Origin: Ceratobasidium sp. AG-K
Taxonomy: Eukaryota; Basidiomycota; Agaricomycetes; Cantharellales; Ceratobasidiaceae
Direction of reading: 5' to 3'
Length of the DNA: 64,000 nt
Assembly (NCBI GenBank): GCA_037039685.1
Contig: JAWNGF010000007.1
Location: forward strand, 372,001-436,000
Shown: positions 22,979 to 34,036 of the stretch, piece by piece
How positions within the stretch are numbered: position 1 is the first letter of the stretch
How the letters are laid out: every line of letters starts with the position of its first letter
Position numbers and translations under genes: made by a program
Notes under the pieces: generated by a model
The model's input: the letters and a program-made list of their open reading frames with translations, nothing else
What the model was told of the DNA's origin: nothing
Database searches by the model: none

Positions 22979-24958
22979 TTTTCCCGAGTCTTCCACAATC
23001 GTTGCCTCCCTTCCTTTGACGCTGGGTTCCGTCGTTATCCATTCCTTGGATGGGCACTTGAATGACCGGTGTCCCTCCTGTCCACATTTCAAGCAGCGGT
23101 TGCTTGCTATCCTTGCCTTGTAAACTTCATCGGGTAGCCGTTTTGTAGAGGATTGCCCGCTAGTGGTTGGTTGGGCTGCTTTCTTTCCTGTGGAGGTCTT
23201 GATTTGTTGCAATTTCTGGTCAATAGAGATTGCGATGGAGATCCACCGGTCTAGTGATAGCTCCCGCTCCGTTCCGTCCTCGTTAATCAGGGTCAATTCG
23301 AATCGAGCTAGTTCGGTTTTTACTTCAGGCTTCAGTCCTTCCTTGAATTGGTTGATTAGGGCTTCTTGTCCCCAGTTTACGTCTACCAGAAGGTATCGGA
23401 ATTCCGAAGCATAGTTTGCTACCGAGTTGTTTTGTTTGCATTTGCGAATGTCCGATTCGGCTTTAGCCTTTTTGTTAGGGTCGCTGAACTGTTCCATGAA
23501 GTGTGCTTTGAAACTTTCCCATGAGGCGAGATTTTGGTTGTTTTCTCCTTGGTTGAGCGAACGTAAGAGTACTTGTGCCCAGTGAGTGGCGGCTTTGTTC
23601 TCAGACTTGAAGTTTGCTAGGGCTTCGCGGATCCTTTCTTCGCTGGAAGTGTATTGATTGCCTAGGCGTACAAAGTAGCTTTCCATTTGTGTGATGAACA
23701 TTTCGGCACCTTCTCCCTTTTTCCCGTCGAAGGCTTCTGGGCGAGTCACCTTGGGACGACGTGAACTGCTACCGGCGTTTGGGTTTTCGGTCAGCTGTTG
23801 GATTCTTAGTTCTAGTTCGTCGATCCTGGTAGATTCCGCATCTGGATGAGGTGGAGAATTTGATCGCCTAGAGGGAATTCCGTGTAGGGATGCTTCGTCC
23901 ATTTCTTCTCGCATACTGTTGATGGTTTCCTGAATTCCAGTAATCTTGCTAGTGAAGGATGCTCCCTCCTGTCGTAAGGTTTCCAGTCCTTGTGTTACTG
24001 CTTCATTCCATTCGAGTTGTGCTTGTCTGGTAGTGTTGAGTTCCTCGCGTACATTGTTCACTAGTCCTTGGGTGTTGGTAACTTCATTTCGAAGGCGGGT
24101 TACGTCTTGACCGACTAGGAAGGAGTTGTGTTCGCCATTCCTTGCCGAGTTTAGAATATCCGTTAAGGTGCCTTGCAGGGTGTTGATGGAATCATTAAAG
24201 ATTTGTTGGTTGTTTGCTAGAACCTGTGTGACCTGTTCTAGACCGGTAAGCCTTCGATCTATAGTGACTCTCATTCCGTCTATAACCCTAAGGGTGGCGT
24301 TGTGTCTTCCTTCTAGAAGATCGTCCAGGTCGTCCAGATTACTGATTACAGTCCTAGCGCTAGTGCTGGAACTTGAACTTGAGCTTCCTGGATCACTGGC
24401 GCTCTGTTGTACCGGGGCCGATTGTCCGGAGTAACCCTGTGGGACATATGGTGGTGCTGGGATCGCTGGTGTGACTGGTTGGGAAGTCACTGGAATAGGT
24501 CCTGCGTTGGTGATGGTTCCTCCAATTTGGGGAACTGTAGGGACATTCGGAATGTGTGGTGTAGGGGGAGGTCTAATGGGGACGAGTGACACGCCCCCAT
24601 GAGCCTCAGGTTGGGGAGAAAAGAATTGTCTCCTAGTCCCTAGTGGCCATAAGGGACGTGATGGCCCTGGGCTTCCAGTTGGAATATGAACCGCTGCTGG
24701 AGTGGGGTCATTTGTGAGATCTCCTGGTTCCCTATTCGTGATAGTGGGTTCTTCTTCTTGTACCGTTGTCATGTCGGCGATACCAAACGCTCCTGGCATT
24801 GAGGTTTGGCTTTGGGAGCGTGATCGGGCGGGACCTCCCGCTTGAATTTGTGCGAGATCTTGTTCGTTTAGTGATCCTGTGGGCCTTGCTGCCCGACTGG
24901 GTCCTCTTCTTGATATGGTGGATGAGGGGCGTGACCCTCCGTCTTCTTGAATAGACAT
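22961..24958 (-). CDS. A1 gag
   Basis: A 665-residue open Gag, starting MSIQEDGGSRPSSTI 29 bases after the 5' LTR. The N-terminal half is Pro/Ser-rich. A helical region around residues 210-370 follows, then the Gag core (VTRPEAFDGKKGEGAEMFI, then WESFKAHFMEQFSDP) and one CCHC zinc knuckle CLKCGQEGHRSFKC. It ends in GKEGVSL followed by TAA. A GGGAAAA heptamer lies in frame just before the stop. Gag would form the virus-like particle in the cytosol. Confidence 0.92.
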   Translation of the reverse strand: MSIQEDGGSRPSSTISRRGPSRAARPTGSLNEQDLAQIQAGGPARSRSQSQTSMPGAFGIADMTTVQEEEPTITNREPGDLTNDPTPAAVHIPTGSPGPSRPLWPLGTRRQFFSPQPEAHGGVSLVPIRPPPTPHIPNVPTVPQIGGTITNAGPIPVTSQPVTPAIPAPPYVPQGYSGQSAPVQQSASDPGSSSSSSSTSARTVISNLDDLDDLLEGRHNATLRVIDGMRVTIDRRLTGLEQVTQVLANNQQIFNDSINTLQGTLTDILNSARNGEHNSFLVGQDVTRLRNEVTNTQGLVNNVREELNTTRQAQLEWNEAVTQGLETLRQEGASFTSKITGIQETINSMREEMDEASLHGIPSRRSNSPPHPDAESTRIDELELRIQQLTENPNAGSSSRRPKVTRPEAFDGKKGEGAEMFITQMESYFVRLGNQYTSSEERIREALANFKSENKAATHWAQVLLRSLNQGENNQNLASWESFKAHFMEQFSDPNKKAKAESDIRKCKQNNSVANYASEFRYLLVDVNWGQEALINQFKEGLKPEVKTELARFELTLINEDGTERELSLDRWISIAISIDQKLQQIKTSTGKKAAQPTTSGQSSTKRLPDEVYKARIASNRCLKCGQEGHRSFKCPSKEWITTEPSVKGREATIVEDSGKEGVSL
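22979..22985 (-). promoter_or_regulatory. Probable -1 frameshift heptamer of A1 gag-pol
   Basis: In element orientation the gag codons are TCG GGA AAA GAA, so the heptamer G GGA AAA is in the phase needed for -1 slippage, 18 bases before the gag TAA. Slipping one base back gives RRGLPLTVCGET, which continues into pol. The same heptamer in the same phase is at 27005-27011 in A2. Confidence 0.75.
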
Positions 24959-24972
24959 ATTGTTTGTTGTTA

Positions 24973-24984
24973 AGCTTGTTTTGT
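24973..24984 (-). promoter_or_regulatory. Putative self-priming primer-binding site of A1
   Basis: In element orientation ACAAAACAAGCT lies two bases after the 5' LTR end. It is the exact complement of AGCTTGTTTTGT in the LTR (25148-25159), which begins 33 bases after the start of the TATATATA box. This is the same geometry as in family B. Confidence 0.72.
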
Positions 24985-24986
24985 AA

Positions 24987-25443
24987 TGTCGTAAGCTTCT
25001 TCTTGGTGGCTATGAGACAAGCCGCGATGGAGAGTGGACGGCACTAAGACCTAAGTGACCTCTTGAACCGCAACACACTTAAGTGTCTGTAGGCTCTTGA
25101 GGGTAGGGGTGGTTCTAAGTGTCACTCAGAGGGAATGTTTTGACGAGACAAAACAAGCTGGGGTTACCAGGCTTGTTGGTCCTCTATATATATTCAGAAC
25201 GTGGCCGAGTCATACAAGGCGCAGCCACATGAGTCACACAGAACAGCCAGTCAGGAGTGTCCAAGTGAGTCATGCTGTACGAACAGACATGACTCGTACA
25301 AAGCACAGCCGCGTTACACAATGTAAAAGAATAACCACAAGAAGGTGGCAACGCGGCGAACAGAAACGGGAAACAAAACATAAAGAGGGAAACAGGCGGG
25401 CAAGACGGTGGGCGAGTCCGATGGAGTGAGCTAGCTCACGACA
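24987..25443 (-). repeat. 5' LTR of element A1
   Basis: 457 bases, in element orientation TGTCGTGAGC..CTTACGACA. Contains the TATATATA box and the AGCTTGTTTTGT tract. Confidence 0.93.
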
Positions 25444-26295
25444 CCGTCCTCATCAATGACAAATCCAACCCAATCTGCCCTTTTTTCATAAAAGGTACAC
25501 TTCTTCAGGTTTCCAAAGAGGTTGTTCTTCCTCAATCGTTGCAAGACTTCCTTGATGTCCATAGTGTGCTGGTTTCTTCCTCAAGAAATAATAAGGATGT
25601 CATCAATGTAGATCATGATCTTCACTCCAATCATGTCCCTGAAGATACGGTCCATCATTCTTTGGAAGTAGAGGGTGTGTTTTTGAGGCTGAAGGTCATC
25701 ACTGTGTATTCAAAAAGCCCTTCTGAGGTGATAAATGCCGTTTTCCATTCGTCTCCTTCTCTGATTCTGATGTTCCAAAAGCCATTCTTCAGATCAAGCA
25801 AAGTGATGAATAATTCTTCCTTTGAACTTTCTCCAGTCTTCTTGAATATCTCCAGCAGTTGTTCAAGAAGAGGGATAGGGTAGCAATCCAGGATAGTTTC
25901 TTCATTTGCTCCTCTGTAGTCGACAACTGGTCATAGATTGGGGATGGTTTGTCCCTTTTTCAGGGCCTTCTTGACAAAAAAAAGACACACAGCCAGGGGA
26001 GATTTGCTGGGTCTGATACATCCTGAGCAGAGTTTGGTCTCAATATACTCCCTTGTTGCTTCTCTTTCCCTTGGTGAGAGAGGATAGGCCCTCTTTGGTT
26101 TTGGAAGCTGGTTGTCATCATAGAAGTCAATTCTACAATCCCATTCTCTGTGTTCGGGGAGTTTGTTGTACTTCTCCTTGTCAAAGATGTCTTTGAATTC
26201 TTCAAGCTCCTTTGGTAGTTCCTGAAGTATTCCTGCTTTTGCAACAACAAGATCTTCTGTTTTCCATTTGATTGCAAAAGGAGACCAGGATATGT
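25444..26295 (-). pseudogene. Element B2, fragment of pol (RT)
   Basis: Minus-strand piece of family B pol from NISWSPFAIKWKTED through the RT fingers and palm to the WVGFVIDEDG region, with a stop after TIPNL and others further on. It is cut on one side by A1's LTR at 25443 and on the other by the truncated 5' end of A2 at about 26293. It probably belonged to the same copy as 31783-34036, with about 900 bases lost where A2 sits. Confidence 0.82.
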
Positions 26296-27029
26296 TCATC
26301 ACACAAATGGAGAGCTACTTTGTTTGACTCGGAGACCAATACAACTCCCACAAAGAGAGAATCCGTGAAGCACTAGCCAACTTCAAATCAGAAAATAAAG
26401 CCGCTACGCATTGGGCTCAAGTGCTACTACAATCCCTGAACAATGGAGAAGACAACGGGAACCTAATCTCATGGGAAAGTTTTAAGTCCCACTTCATGGA
26501 ACAATTCAGCAACCCCAATAAAAAGGCAAGAGCCAAAGCAGATATCCGGAAATGCAGACAGAACAACTTGGTAGCAAACTACACCTCAGAATTCCAATAT
26601 CTCTTAGTGGACGTCAACTGGGGACAGGAAGCCTTAATCAACCAGTTCAAAGAAGGATTGAAACCTGGAGTTAAAACCAAACTAGCTCGATTCAAATTAA
26701 CCCTAATCAACGAAGACGAAACAGAGCGAGAACTATCTCTTGACCGATGGATCTCAATTGCAATCTCCGTTGATCAAAAACTACAATCCATCAAGAATAC
26801 CACGGGACAAAAGACAATAGCGGCATCCTCCAGCTCCACAAAGAGGCTTCCCGACAACATATACAAGGCAAGAATTTCCTCAAGACATTGCCTAAAATGC
26901 GGATCGGACAAGCACCTGCTAGCAAAATGGCCTGAAATGGAATGGAAGAAGGAGGAACCAAACCTAAAGGGACGCAAAGGAAAACTTGAGGGCAAACCAG
27001 AATTGGGAAAAGATGGGGTCTCCCTCTAA
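26293..27029 (+). pseudogene. A2 gag, C-terminal part
   Basis: Gag core from MFITQMESYF to GKDGVSL plus TAA, closely similar to A1. A TGA follows SYFV, where A1 has Arg. The zinc knuckle has lost its last Cys (CLKCGSDKHLLAKW, Trp in place of Cys). Confidence 0.85.
27005..27011 (+). promoter_or_regulatory. Conserved -1 frameshift heptamer in A2
   Basis: Gag codons TTG GGA AAA GAT contain G GGA AAA in slippage phase, 15 bases before the gag TAA codon, with pol continuing in the -1 frame as in A1. Confidence 0.72.
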
Positions 27030-30000
27030 CTGTGTGTGGAGAGACCAAAGAACCAGTAACGGAGACAATGTACCTTAAAGCAACAAACGAATCAACAGTT
27101 CTCTACACAAACGTTACTGGAATCACAGAACCCATTTCCACCCTTATCGACTCAGGTGCTTCAAAAAACTTTATTGACATTACCTGGGCTCGTTCAAATG
27201 GCTTACCACTAATCGAACTACCAACACCCAGGAAAGTCATTGGGATTCAGGGAAAAGAATTACCACATCAAATCCGATTCAGAGCCAATCTAAAGTTTGA
27301 CCTGGAAGGGAAAAGCTTTAGGCAGAATTTCTTTGCTATGCCAACCGGGGATACACATCTTATCTTAGGACTAGGATGGTTAGAAGAAGCTAACCCAATC
27401 ATTGACTGGTGCTCAAAAACAATCACATGGAGGACAGACCACATCATGGGCAAGACAGGTGAAATTGATGACATACCGGAAGAATTCAAGGACTTCAAGG
27501 AAGTTTTTAGCGAGGAGAAGTTTAAATGCATACCAGACCATCGACCGTACGACTGCTCTATTGATCTGATAGAAGGATCGGAGCTTCCAAAACCGGCTAG
27601 ACCAATTCCACTTTCACCTGCAGAATCCATTGCCCTTAGGAAGTACCTTGATGAGGAACTAGCAGCAGGAAAGATCTGACCAAGCAAATCACCAGTAGCA
27701 GCGGCCACCTTCTTTGTCAAAAAAGGTCAAGATCCAAAGAACCCCGAAAGGCCTCCAGAACTTAGGCTGGTACAACACTTTGGCCCAATGAATGAGATAA
27801 CAAAGGACGACCAATTTCCTATGCCGCTTATGAAGGATCTCTTGGACAAAATCAAGGACGCAAAAATCTTCTCAAAAATAGACCTGCGCATGGGATTCAA
27901 CAATATCCGTGTTAAGGAAGGTGATGAATGGAAAACTGCCTTCCAAACAAAGGAAGGGCTATTTGAGTACATCATATTGCCATTCAGACTAAAAAAATGC
28001 ACCAGCAACTTTCCAACGATACATGAACCACATTTTCCACAACCTGATGGACATATGCGTCATTGTCTACATTGACAACATCCTAATCTTCTCCAAGGAC
28101 AGAAAGCAGCATGTGGAAGATGTTTGAAAGGTACTCAGGATCCTACTGGAAAACAATCTTTTTGCCAAACTCCCTAAATGCAAGTTCTTTGTCAAAAAAC
28201 TGGTTTACACCGGAATCCGCATCAGCAGAGAAGGAATCTCTATGCAAGAGGAGAAGGTCAAAGCTATCAAAGAATGGAAAGAACCAAAAACAGTCAAACA
28301 AGTACAGGCTTTCTTGGGATTCGCAAACTTCTACAGACATTTTGTTCCAAACTTCAGTGGATTAGCCAAACCCCTTACTACTTTAACAAAGGAGGACATA
28401 AAATGGCAATGGGAACAAGAACTACAGGACGCCTTCAACAACCGCAAATCGGAGATTTGCAAGGAACCTTTATTGCAACATCCTGACCCAGAAAAACCTT
28501 ACATCTTGGAGACCGACGCAAGCGGTGTGGCAATGGGCACCATCCTTTCCCAGAAACAGGAAGACGGATTCCTACATCCAATTGCTTTCCTATCAAAATC
28601 TTTCAATCAAGCACAATTGAATTATGATGTGCATGACAAAGAACTCATGGCAATCATAGAAGCACTCAAACACTGGCGTTTGCACTTGGAAGGAACAAAA
28701 GAACCTATCACGATCTACACCGATCACCAAAATCTGCAATATTGGAAGAAGGCAACGACCTTCAACAGACGCCATGCTTGGTGGCACCAGATTCTGGCAT
28801 CCTACAACTTTGAGATTGTGTACTGACCAGGCGTCCTTTCAACAAAACCAGATCTACTGTCCAGAAGGAGCGACCATAGCAACATTCCAACAGCAGAACA
28901 AGTAATGATCAAAGAGGAACAATTCAGGGGGTTCTCGGGAGACATGAAATTCAATATCATCACGGACATCAGAGAAGTGCAAGTGGAAGACAAAAGCATT
29001 AGCCAAATCATAGAACTATGCAAAAAGAAGGAAGACCTGCCAAAATCAGTGCAACAAGGAATCAAGAAGTACAATTTTGAAGAAAACCTTCTCTGGTTTG
29101 ATGGGAGAATCTATGTTCCGGAGGACAAGGACACAAGGTTGAAGATCATGAGAATACACCATGACTCACCAATAGCCAGTCACCAAGGACACGCACGCAC
29201 ACTGGAACTTATCTCAAGAAGATACTACTGGCCAGGATTAAAATCCACAGTGAACAAATACATGGACTCATGCAAACAATGCCAGAGGGCAAAAGGAACA
29301 AGAACTCACATGCCATTGAAACCACTGGAGATCCCAAAGGGTCCATGGGAGGAAATTGCATATGACTTCATTACCAAACTTCCTAAGTCACATGGGAGTG
29401 ACAGCATATTGGTAGTCGTGGATTGATTTTCTTGCATGGCACATTTCATACCCTGTAAAGAAGCAACAACAGTGGAACAATTGGCCAAGATTTTCCTGGA
29501 GAATATATGGAAGCTTCACGGTTTTCCACAAAGTACGGTATCAGATAGGGGAACAACATTCAACAGCAAATTCCTGAAAGCACTATACAAAAAGATCGAT
29601 ACCACACCAAGCTTCAGCACAGCATACCATCCTCAAACCGACAGAATAACGGAACAAATAAACCAGTGGCTGGAAGCCTGCTTATGAACGTTTGTAAATC
29701 ACCAACAGGATAATTGGGCCAGACTTCTACCCATTGCAGAAGTCTGCTACAATAACCAAAGGCATAGCATCACAGGGAAAACTCCTTTCAAAATTGTCTA
29801 CAGCAGGGAACCCCTTTGGAACATTTCAACAAAAGAAACAACCACTCCAGAAGCAAACAACAAAGCAGAGGGTTGGCAGAAGGTGTGGGACAAAGCTAAA
29901 GCAGCCATGGAATGGCATAGAAACAAAACGGAGGAAAGCCAACCACCCAAATACACAGAGGGAGATCTAGTTTGGCTACATGGGCAAAACATAAAAACAG

Positions 30001-30695
30001 ATCAATCCAACAAGAAACTCGACAACAAAAAACACGGCCCGTTCAAGGTCAAAAAAGTTGTCTCTAGCCATGCCTTTGAGTTAGATCTTCCGAAGACAAT
30101 GAAGATACACCCTGTTTTCCATAGCAACCTGCTTAGCCCTTACAAGGAAGACAATAATTTTCAAAGGAACCAACCCCAACCTCCACTGGTGAAAACAGAA
30201 GAAGGGGAGGAAGAATACAAGGTGGAAAAAATTGTGAATTGGAAAATAACAAAGGAAGGACTTTTCTATAGGGTCAGGTGGAAGGGATACGATTCCAAGG
30301 AAGACACGGAACAACGGGCAGAAGATTTTGGACATCTTGGAGGAATCATAAGGAAGTTCCAGAAAGATTTCCCAGGAGCGCCAACACCCTCAAACTACAA
30401 GCCAGGAGGTATTAAAGGGAGAGCCCAACACAAAAGCAACTCAACTTGCAAAACTTGCTCATTATCCAACTCGCTCTACACACTCCATGCCCTAAATCTC
30501 TTTTGCTCCTCACAATGCCTGCCATCACCTGCTCCACAATCACCAACAACCTCATCCGTGTCCTTGAAGGACCGGCCTTTCACACAGTGCGCATCCTTGA
30601 CACAGGAGCCACCCTCTACGTCTTTAAGCAGTCCCAGCAAGGTCCCGGGCGCATGCAATTCCGCACCTCTGACGACATTCTCCACTCAGACTTAG
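27012..30695 (+). pseudogene. A2 pol with chromodomain, broken
   Basis: Protease TLIDSGASKNF intact. Stop after LAAGKI (27677, TGA for Arg). Frameshift near 28000 in the FEYIILPF region. The YIDD box reads YIDN (28068-28079). RNase H (LETDASGVAMG), a stop after FEIVY, integrase zinc domain (HQGHARTLELISRRYYWPG, CKQCQRAKG), stop after LVVVD, core remains, then the chromodomain (EYKVEKIVNWKITKEGLFYRVRWKGYD). The frame after the chromodomain stays open over the first 181 bases of the third ORF, as in A1. Confidence 0.88.
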
Positions 30696-31279
30696 GAGAA
30701 TTCCAATGGGTGGGAAAAAAGTGGCCAACCAGGATGCAGCTGCAACAAAAGGACATCTTCGTGTGCCAAGGATGCGCAGCCTTCCAGGTGTCAGAGGTTG
30801 TGCTGTTGTCAACACACATGCTTGGAGTGGTCAAATGGGGCCAAGAAGGAGCTTCTAGCAGTGAGTGGGTCCCTGGATATGAAGGCTGTCCGCCATCTTT
30901 GAGGCCTTGCTGGTGTGACGCCTGGGACAAGAACTTTGAGGCGGACCTGGCAGACTGGAGGATGGAGCGGGGAAGATATCAGAGGGAGGGATTCGAGTGG
31001 AAGCCATTCTGGTGGCAGGAGAAGGAAGCAGATGTGTCGCAATGGACGGAAGTTGAGCCGGACGTGTGACAATGGTTGAAGGAACATGTGGAAGAGCAGG
31101 AACAAGTTATGGACTGGTCCAAGGCTGACTGGACAGACAAGAAGATGTGGGAGAAATGGGAGGAGCACTGCAATGAACTGGGTAACACCGTGTTCAACCC
31201 CATAGATCTGATGGAAGAGAAGGAGGACAAGGTAGAGGCCCTGGTAGAGAAGGCCAACAAGGACTGCTGGGTGCAGTAG
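30515..31279 (+). pseudogene. A2 third ORF, one stop codon
   Basis: Counterpart of the A1 ORF at 18715-19479, again exactly 254 codons plus stop, with one TGA at about 31067 (EPDV-stop-QW; A1 has EPDVRQW). Conserved blocks include ITNNLIRVLEGPAF, RILDTGATLYVF, LHSDLGEFQWVGKKWPTRMQ, VCQGCAAFQVSEVVLLSTHM, DWRMERGRYQ and AFNPIDL/VFNPIDL near the end. Confidence 0.78.
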
Positions 31280-31324
31280 CTGGGTCCCCTCAGGTTCCCT
31301 TCATGGACCTTAAGGGGGGAGTAA

Positions 31325-31782
31325 TGTCGTGAGCCTTGCTCACTCCATCGGACTCATCTGCATCTCATCCTGTCTCGTGGCTGTGTATGTTACGTTTTGT
31401 TTATCTTTTCCCGCCGCGTTGCCACCTCCTTGTGGTTTTCCTGTTACATTGTGTAATGCGGCTGTGCTTTGTACGAGTCATGTCTGTTCATACAGCATGA
31501 CTCATATGGACACTCCGGATTGGTAGACTGCTATGACTTGTGTGGCTGCGCGTTGTATGACTTGGCCACTTCTTGAATATATATAGAGGACCAACAAGCC
31601 TGGTAACCCCAGCTTGTTTTGTCTTGTCAAACATCCCCTTTGAGTGAGACTTTGAACCACCCCTACCCTCAAGAGCCTACAGACGCTTAAGTGTGTTGCA
31701 GTTCAAGAGGTCACTTAGGTCTTAGTGCTGTCCACTCTCCATTGCGGCTTGTCTCATAGCCACTAAGAAGAAGCTTACAACA
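31325..31782 (+). repeat. 3' LTR of A2
   Basis: Starts TGTCGTGAGC and ends CTTACAACA. It differs from the A1 LTR at many sites and carries several indels. Retains AATATATATAGAGGACC and AGCTTGTTTTGT. Confidence 0.88.
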
Positions 31783-33481
31783 GTTGGATCCCTTGTTCAG
31801 CTTGAACCTTCTTGCTGGGATTGCTCCATTGCATGTTGTAGGCCTCTTGGAAGGCTTCCCATGAGTCTAGCCATGGATGGTCTAGATTGTCATTGTACCT
31901 ATTCAGAACTGGCTGTGCCCAATTTCCAGTGGGGCCTTCTGCCATGTTCATCAATACTGCAACAATGCGCCATTCATCCGTGTCATACTGGGTAGGGTTC
32001 AATCAGAAATAAGCCTTCATATTTGCAAGGAAGGTTTTGGCTGCAGTTCCTCTGGTTCCCCCAAATGCCTTCGGCATTTTGATGCATGGTCCTGAGTTTC
32101 CTCCATTGCCTCCTTGATTTGTTTGGATGATAAAGGTTCTTCCTTCCTCCCTGATTTGATACCTGGATTGCCCTTGTATTTCAAACAAGGGTGATCGTTG
32201 TCCCTGTGTTGGATGAGGAGGTGGCTGTCTTTGTTGTGGGATATCAACAGAGGTTTGTTTTGATTCCTCCCTTCCGTGTTTGGATTCTGCTTGTGCATCA
32301 GCACCAATTTGTTTGAGAAGGTCAAACAGTTCTCTTGTCCATCAGCGGACTTCTTGCATCCTAGTGGTTTGATCTTGGAACCCATTGGTAACTTCCTCAT
32401 TGATTCTTCCAAGAGTGATGGTCATGTTTCTCATTCCTTCTGCCATCCTTCCTAGGGTTTCTTTGATGCATGTAATGTGCTGGGTTTGTCCTTGTAAGGT
32501 TTGGTTCATCAGGAGGTCAAAGTTGTTCAACCTATTGTTGATATGTTCGAAATTTTCAACAGATCGTTCAAAGACTTCAAGGGCTTGTTGTTGGACGCAA
32601 TCTACATTTCTAAGCCTTTTGTAGAAAGTGTTGACTCCATCCTCTGTTCTTGAAGCAATGTGCTCAATTCACTGCATCATGTTTGTTGTATTGTGGGTTT
32701 GTAGATCCCATTGCCTTTCCAATCCTTTGATCCTAAGGGCTTGGACTGTGTTCTCCTGTTGATATTGGATCTGAAGGGTATTGAAGATCCTTTCCAGGGT
32801 CTGAACTGGGTTTCCCTCCATGTTTTCTATCAGTTGTTCTTGCCTCAGTCCTTCATCCTGTGAAATTGTCCCAATGCTTCCTTGTGATTGGAAGGTTGAT
32901 GGCACACTCAGGGCACTGTGAGTTCTAGGAACTTCTACTAGTGGTGACATGCATGCAGGAGTGAAATTTGGGGTAGCCACAGGTGGTGGAAATTGCACTC
33001 CCAAATTGGGAAATGCTAAAGGGTGTCTAGTCCCAATTGTTCTGGTGTTTCCTTGTTCTGGCAGTGACATTTGCCCTGCATTTGATGGCCCTGGAGTCGT
33101 GTTTCTAATTGGTGCTGGTATCCTGATCACACACACAGCCCTTGGGCTAATCATGCTTTCCCCATGGAAGGTGACAACTGGTGCTGCTGGTGGTGGCATG
33201 TTGGTTGGATTTTTAACTACTTGAATTGTTGGTGAAGTGGACCTTTCTTCATTTGAACTTCTGGGTTCTTCTTGAGTTCCTGATGTTTTGATAATGTTGC
33301 TGATTCCTCCTGGGACACTGGTGGAAGGGGGTCTTGACACTCGGCTGGTGCTTCTAAGTAGCACAGGCCAGTCACCTTCCTATTATCTTGCTCCTCTTGA
33401 GGGGTTTGATTGGATTTCGAATATTGTGCTGGTTGGAGCCTTGCTCCTTTGAGATGCTGCACTTGAGGATCAATTGTCCAT
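31783..33481 (-). pseudogene. Element B2 gag, interrupted
   Basis: Minus-strand family B gag. It starts near ATG 33481 and shows the Ser/Pro-rich region (SPTIQVVKNPTN), the coiled-coil region (NTLQIQYQQENTVQ), and the core IKMPKAFGGTRGTAAKTFL to WSNPSKKVQAEQGIQ, where A2's LTR begins. Several stops and a frame change near 33364 show decay. The region equivalent to the rest of gag and the protease is missing. Confidence 0.85.
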
Positions 33482-33538
33482 GTTGTCATGTGACTTTTGT
33501 TTTTTCATGGCTCAGCATACTAAGAGCTTGCTTCGCAA

Positions 33539-34036
33539 TGTCACAACCTGCTAATGCCTATGGTTGACAACCACTAATGGCCTTTGAGACATGAGAACCA
33601 TATGTGATAAGTCCTCTAAGACTCTATCACTAAGGTGGACAAACACTAGTCTTGTCAGTACAAGTCACTAGCTCCTAAGTCCAAGTGGCTGCACTAAAGG
33701 CTAAGTAGCCAAGTGCCTCTGATCACACTGCAGGGAGAGTTGACAAGGTGAAGCAAGCTGGGGATGACCATGCTTGCAAGCCAGTATATATACTCAGAGA
33801 ACAAGTGAGTCATAGTACATACATGAGTCACAAGTCTGAGTCAAAGTCCAAGTCATAAAGGGGGCTGTGCAGGCCAGCCAATAGAAGACAGCATGAGTCA
33901 TATGACTCATAGTGACACATCATCCATACACCTTACTAAACAAGGGAGTGGGTGCAACAAGGAGAAAGGGCACTTAAGGCGCCAGTACAAGCCACAAGTC
34001 CGCAAACAGAGACAGAGGGAGGGATGGGTCATGACA
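33539..34036 (-). repeat. 5' LTR of element B2
   Basis: 498 bases, in element orientation TGTCATGACC..GGTTGTGACA. Followed after two bases by GCGAAGCAAGCT, which pairs at 11 of 12 positions with AGCTTGCTTCAC in the same LTR. The A-to-G change versus B1 in the binding site is matched by a T-to-C change in the LTR tract. Confidence 0.87.

Larger units (their letters stand above)
18216..25443 (-). mobile_element. Ty3/Gypsy chromovirus A1, nearly complete
   Basis: A 7228-base element on the minus strand with two 457-base LTRs that look identical, gag, pol with chromodomain, and a third ORF. Apparently identical LTRs imply a young insertion. Yet pol carries two stop codons (TGA at 22797-22799 and TAA at 22665-22667). 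The five bases on each side (GCCAG and CCGTC) do not match. The left flank is B1 (plus) and the right flank is B2 (minus), at non-equivalent points of the B map. The copy therefore sits at a rearrangement junction rather than a simple insertion site. Confidence 0.92.
26293..31782 (+). mobile_element. Ty3/Gypsy chromovirus A2, 5'-truncated
   Basis: Plus-strand second copy of family A, clearly diverged from A1. It starts inside gag at MFITQMESYF, so the 5' LTR and about the first 420 gag residues are missing. It continues through pol, chromodomain and the third ORF to a 458-base 3' LTR (31325-31782). Both flanks are element B2 on the minus strand. Confidence 0.9.

Noticed and set aside
25444..26295. 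Target-site duplication for A1
   Set aside because: Five-base flanks GCCAG and CCGTC differ and the neighbouring B sequences are not contiguous, so no duplication can be claimed.
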